A stretch of DNA of 64,000 nt, from the NCBI GenBank assembly GCA_018401465.1, contig JAGYKE010000004.1:1457857-1521856 (forward strand), written 5' to 3'. Both the position numbers and the translations under genes were made by a program. This document shows, piece by piece, positions 63,484 through 64,000 of the stretch (position 1 is the stretch's first letter; every line of letters starts with the position of its first letter). The notes under the pieces are model-generated. The model was not told where the DNA came from. It ran no database searches and saw nothing but the letters and a program-made list of their open reading frames with translations. The DNA comes from Aestuariivita sp. (GTDB taxonomy: Bacteria; Pseudomonadota; Alphaproteobacteria; Rhodobacterales; Rhodobacteraceae).

Positions 63484-64000
63484 ATGGACGACGCCGAGAT
63501 CTTCACCGCACCGCCACGCGGGCTTGCGCCCACACCGGCGCGCCCGCTTCTGGGCCTCACAGTCCTCGTGGTCGAGGACAGCCGCTTCGCATCCGAGGCG
63601 ATGCGCCTTCTGTGCCTGCGCAGCGGCGCGCGCATCCGCCGCGCCGACAGCCTGCGCGCCGCGCGGCGGCATCTGCAGGTCTACCGCCCCGGGGCGGTGA
63701 TCGTCGACCCCGGATTGCCCGACGGATCGGGGCTCGACCTCATCGCCGATCTGGCGCGGGCGCAGCCGCGGCTGGGGGTGATTCTGGCCTGCACCGGCGA
63801 CCCGGCTGCGGCGCAGGCGGCGCGCGACGCGGGTGCCGACGACGTGCTGGTCAAGCCTGTCACCTCGCTTGCCCTGTTCCAGACGGCGGTGCTGGCCCAT
63901 CTGCCGCCCGACCGGCGCGTCGCGGGGCCGCGCCCGGTGGCCGACGATGTGGTGCGGCCCGACCGGCTTGCCCTGCAGGACGATCTCGAACTCGCAGCCG
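63484..64000 (+). CDS. Response regulator receiver-domain protein, 3' part outside window
   Basis: At least 172 residues; the frame is open to the right edge. A REC domain covers about residues 24-140: acidic pair Glu31-Asp32 in VLVVEDSRF, phospho-acceptor Asp75 in VIVDPGLPDGSGLDL, and Lys124 in VLVKPV. After it comes a linker (VAGPRPVADDVVRPDRLALQDDLELA) that begins a second part cut by the window. Start from AAGGGG upstream of the ATG. Since only the receiver and linker are visible, the output type is unknown. Confidence 0.85.
   Translation, partial: MDDAEIFTAPPRGLAPTPARPLLGLTVLVVEDSRFASEAMRLLCLRSGARIRRADSLRAARRHLQVYRPGAVIVDPGLPDGSGLDLIADLARAQPRLGVILACTGDPAAAQAARDAGADDVLVKPVTSLALFQTAVLAHLPPDRRVAGPRPVADDVVRPDRLALQDDLELAA

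Overview
The window is ordinary chromosomal DNA of a high-GC alphaproteobacterium, most likely a member of the Rhodobacterales (Rhodobacteraceae/Roseobacteraceae). The basis is the gene content and order: purK-purE-YdcH, Hsp20-DUF1150, pgeF-NDUFAF7-lgt, DUF1467 beside methylmalonyl-CoA epimerase, a fused sat-cysC, several GcvT/FAD amine oxidoreductases, and a CIRCE-controlled groESL. I cannot name the genus. I see no rRNA, CRISPR array, transposase or prophage. One tRNA gene, tRNA-Gln(UUG), is present.

Layout. 1-3100: a phosphonate importer operon (phnD-phnC-phnE-phnE, minus strand) behind a recognisable Pho box. 3200-6800: tRNA-Gln, a quinone oxidoreductase, a DUF418 membrane protein divergent from a TetR regulator with paired palindromic operators, and an SH3-domain exported protein. 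6900-14700: hydroxyacid dehydrogenase, RNA ligase-type phosphodiesterase, gamma-glutamyltransferase (frameshifted), FAD-linked D-lactate/glycolate oxidase, dimethylglycine-dehydrogenase-like protein, and an AhpD-like protein. 14800-19000: a three-gene overlapping operon (aldo/keto reductase, FAD oxidoreductase, DUF938 methyltransferase) and an exported phytase-like esterase. 19074-20246: a BenE-type transporter of lower GC. 20578-29993: one long minus-strand operon, xdhA-xdhB-xdhC followed by a BMP-type ABC importer (ATPase, two permeases, binding protein), read here as purine uptake plus oxidation.

30339-40207: dnaE, threonine aldolase, YcgN, ribF, a 60-aa hypothetical protein, MaoC hydratase, a HAD phosphatase, Mn-type pyrophosphatase and a frameshifted TraB/GumN protein. 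40300-48540: groESL with CIRCE, an EamA transporter and a phnM (both frameshifted), NUDIX, a lipase-like protein, purKE, YdcH, and Hsp20-DUF1150 behind an RpoH-type promoter. 48597-57478: GT10 glycosyltransferase, sat-cysC, trxB divergent from an Lrp-family regulator, a degenerate Hint-domain protein, a 48-aa basic small protein, pgeF, NDUFAF7, lgt, UbiK. 57706-64000: MAPEG, a DGPF protein with its ECF42-type sigma factor, YbjN-like protein, proC, CsaA-like protein, a second hydroxyacid dehydrogenase, DUF1467, mce, and the start of a response regulator.

Three observations cut across the genes. First, four genes (ggt, traB/gumN, EamA, phnM) each lack exactly one base in a short G or C run, all shifting the same way; this looks like systematic homopolymer error in the sequence rather than decay. 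Second, there are three intergenic clusters of tandem stem-loops with 2-4-nt loops (36638-36683, 42531-42586, 49460-49557); two of them share a GGAAAC/GTTTCC core and look like a repeat family. Third, several regulatory sites are readable: Pho box, CIRCE, RpoH promoter, TetR operators and a probable Lrp-type operator. I did not find a clearly novel multi-gene system; the stem-loop arrays and the Hint protein lacking its catalytic residues are the best candidates for follow-up.
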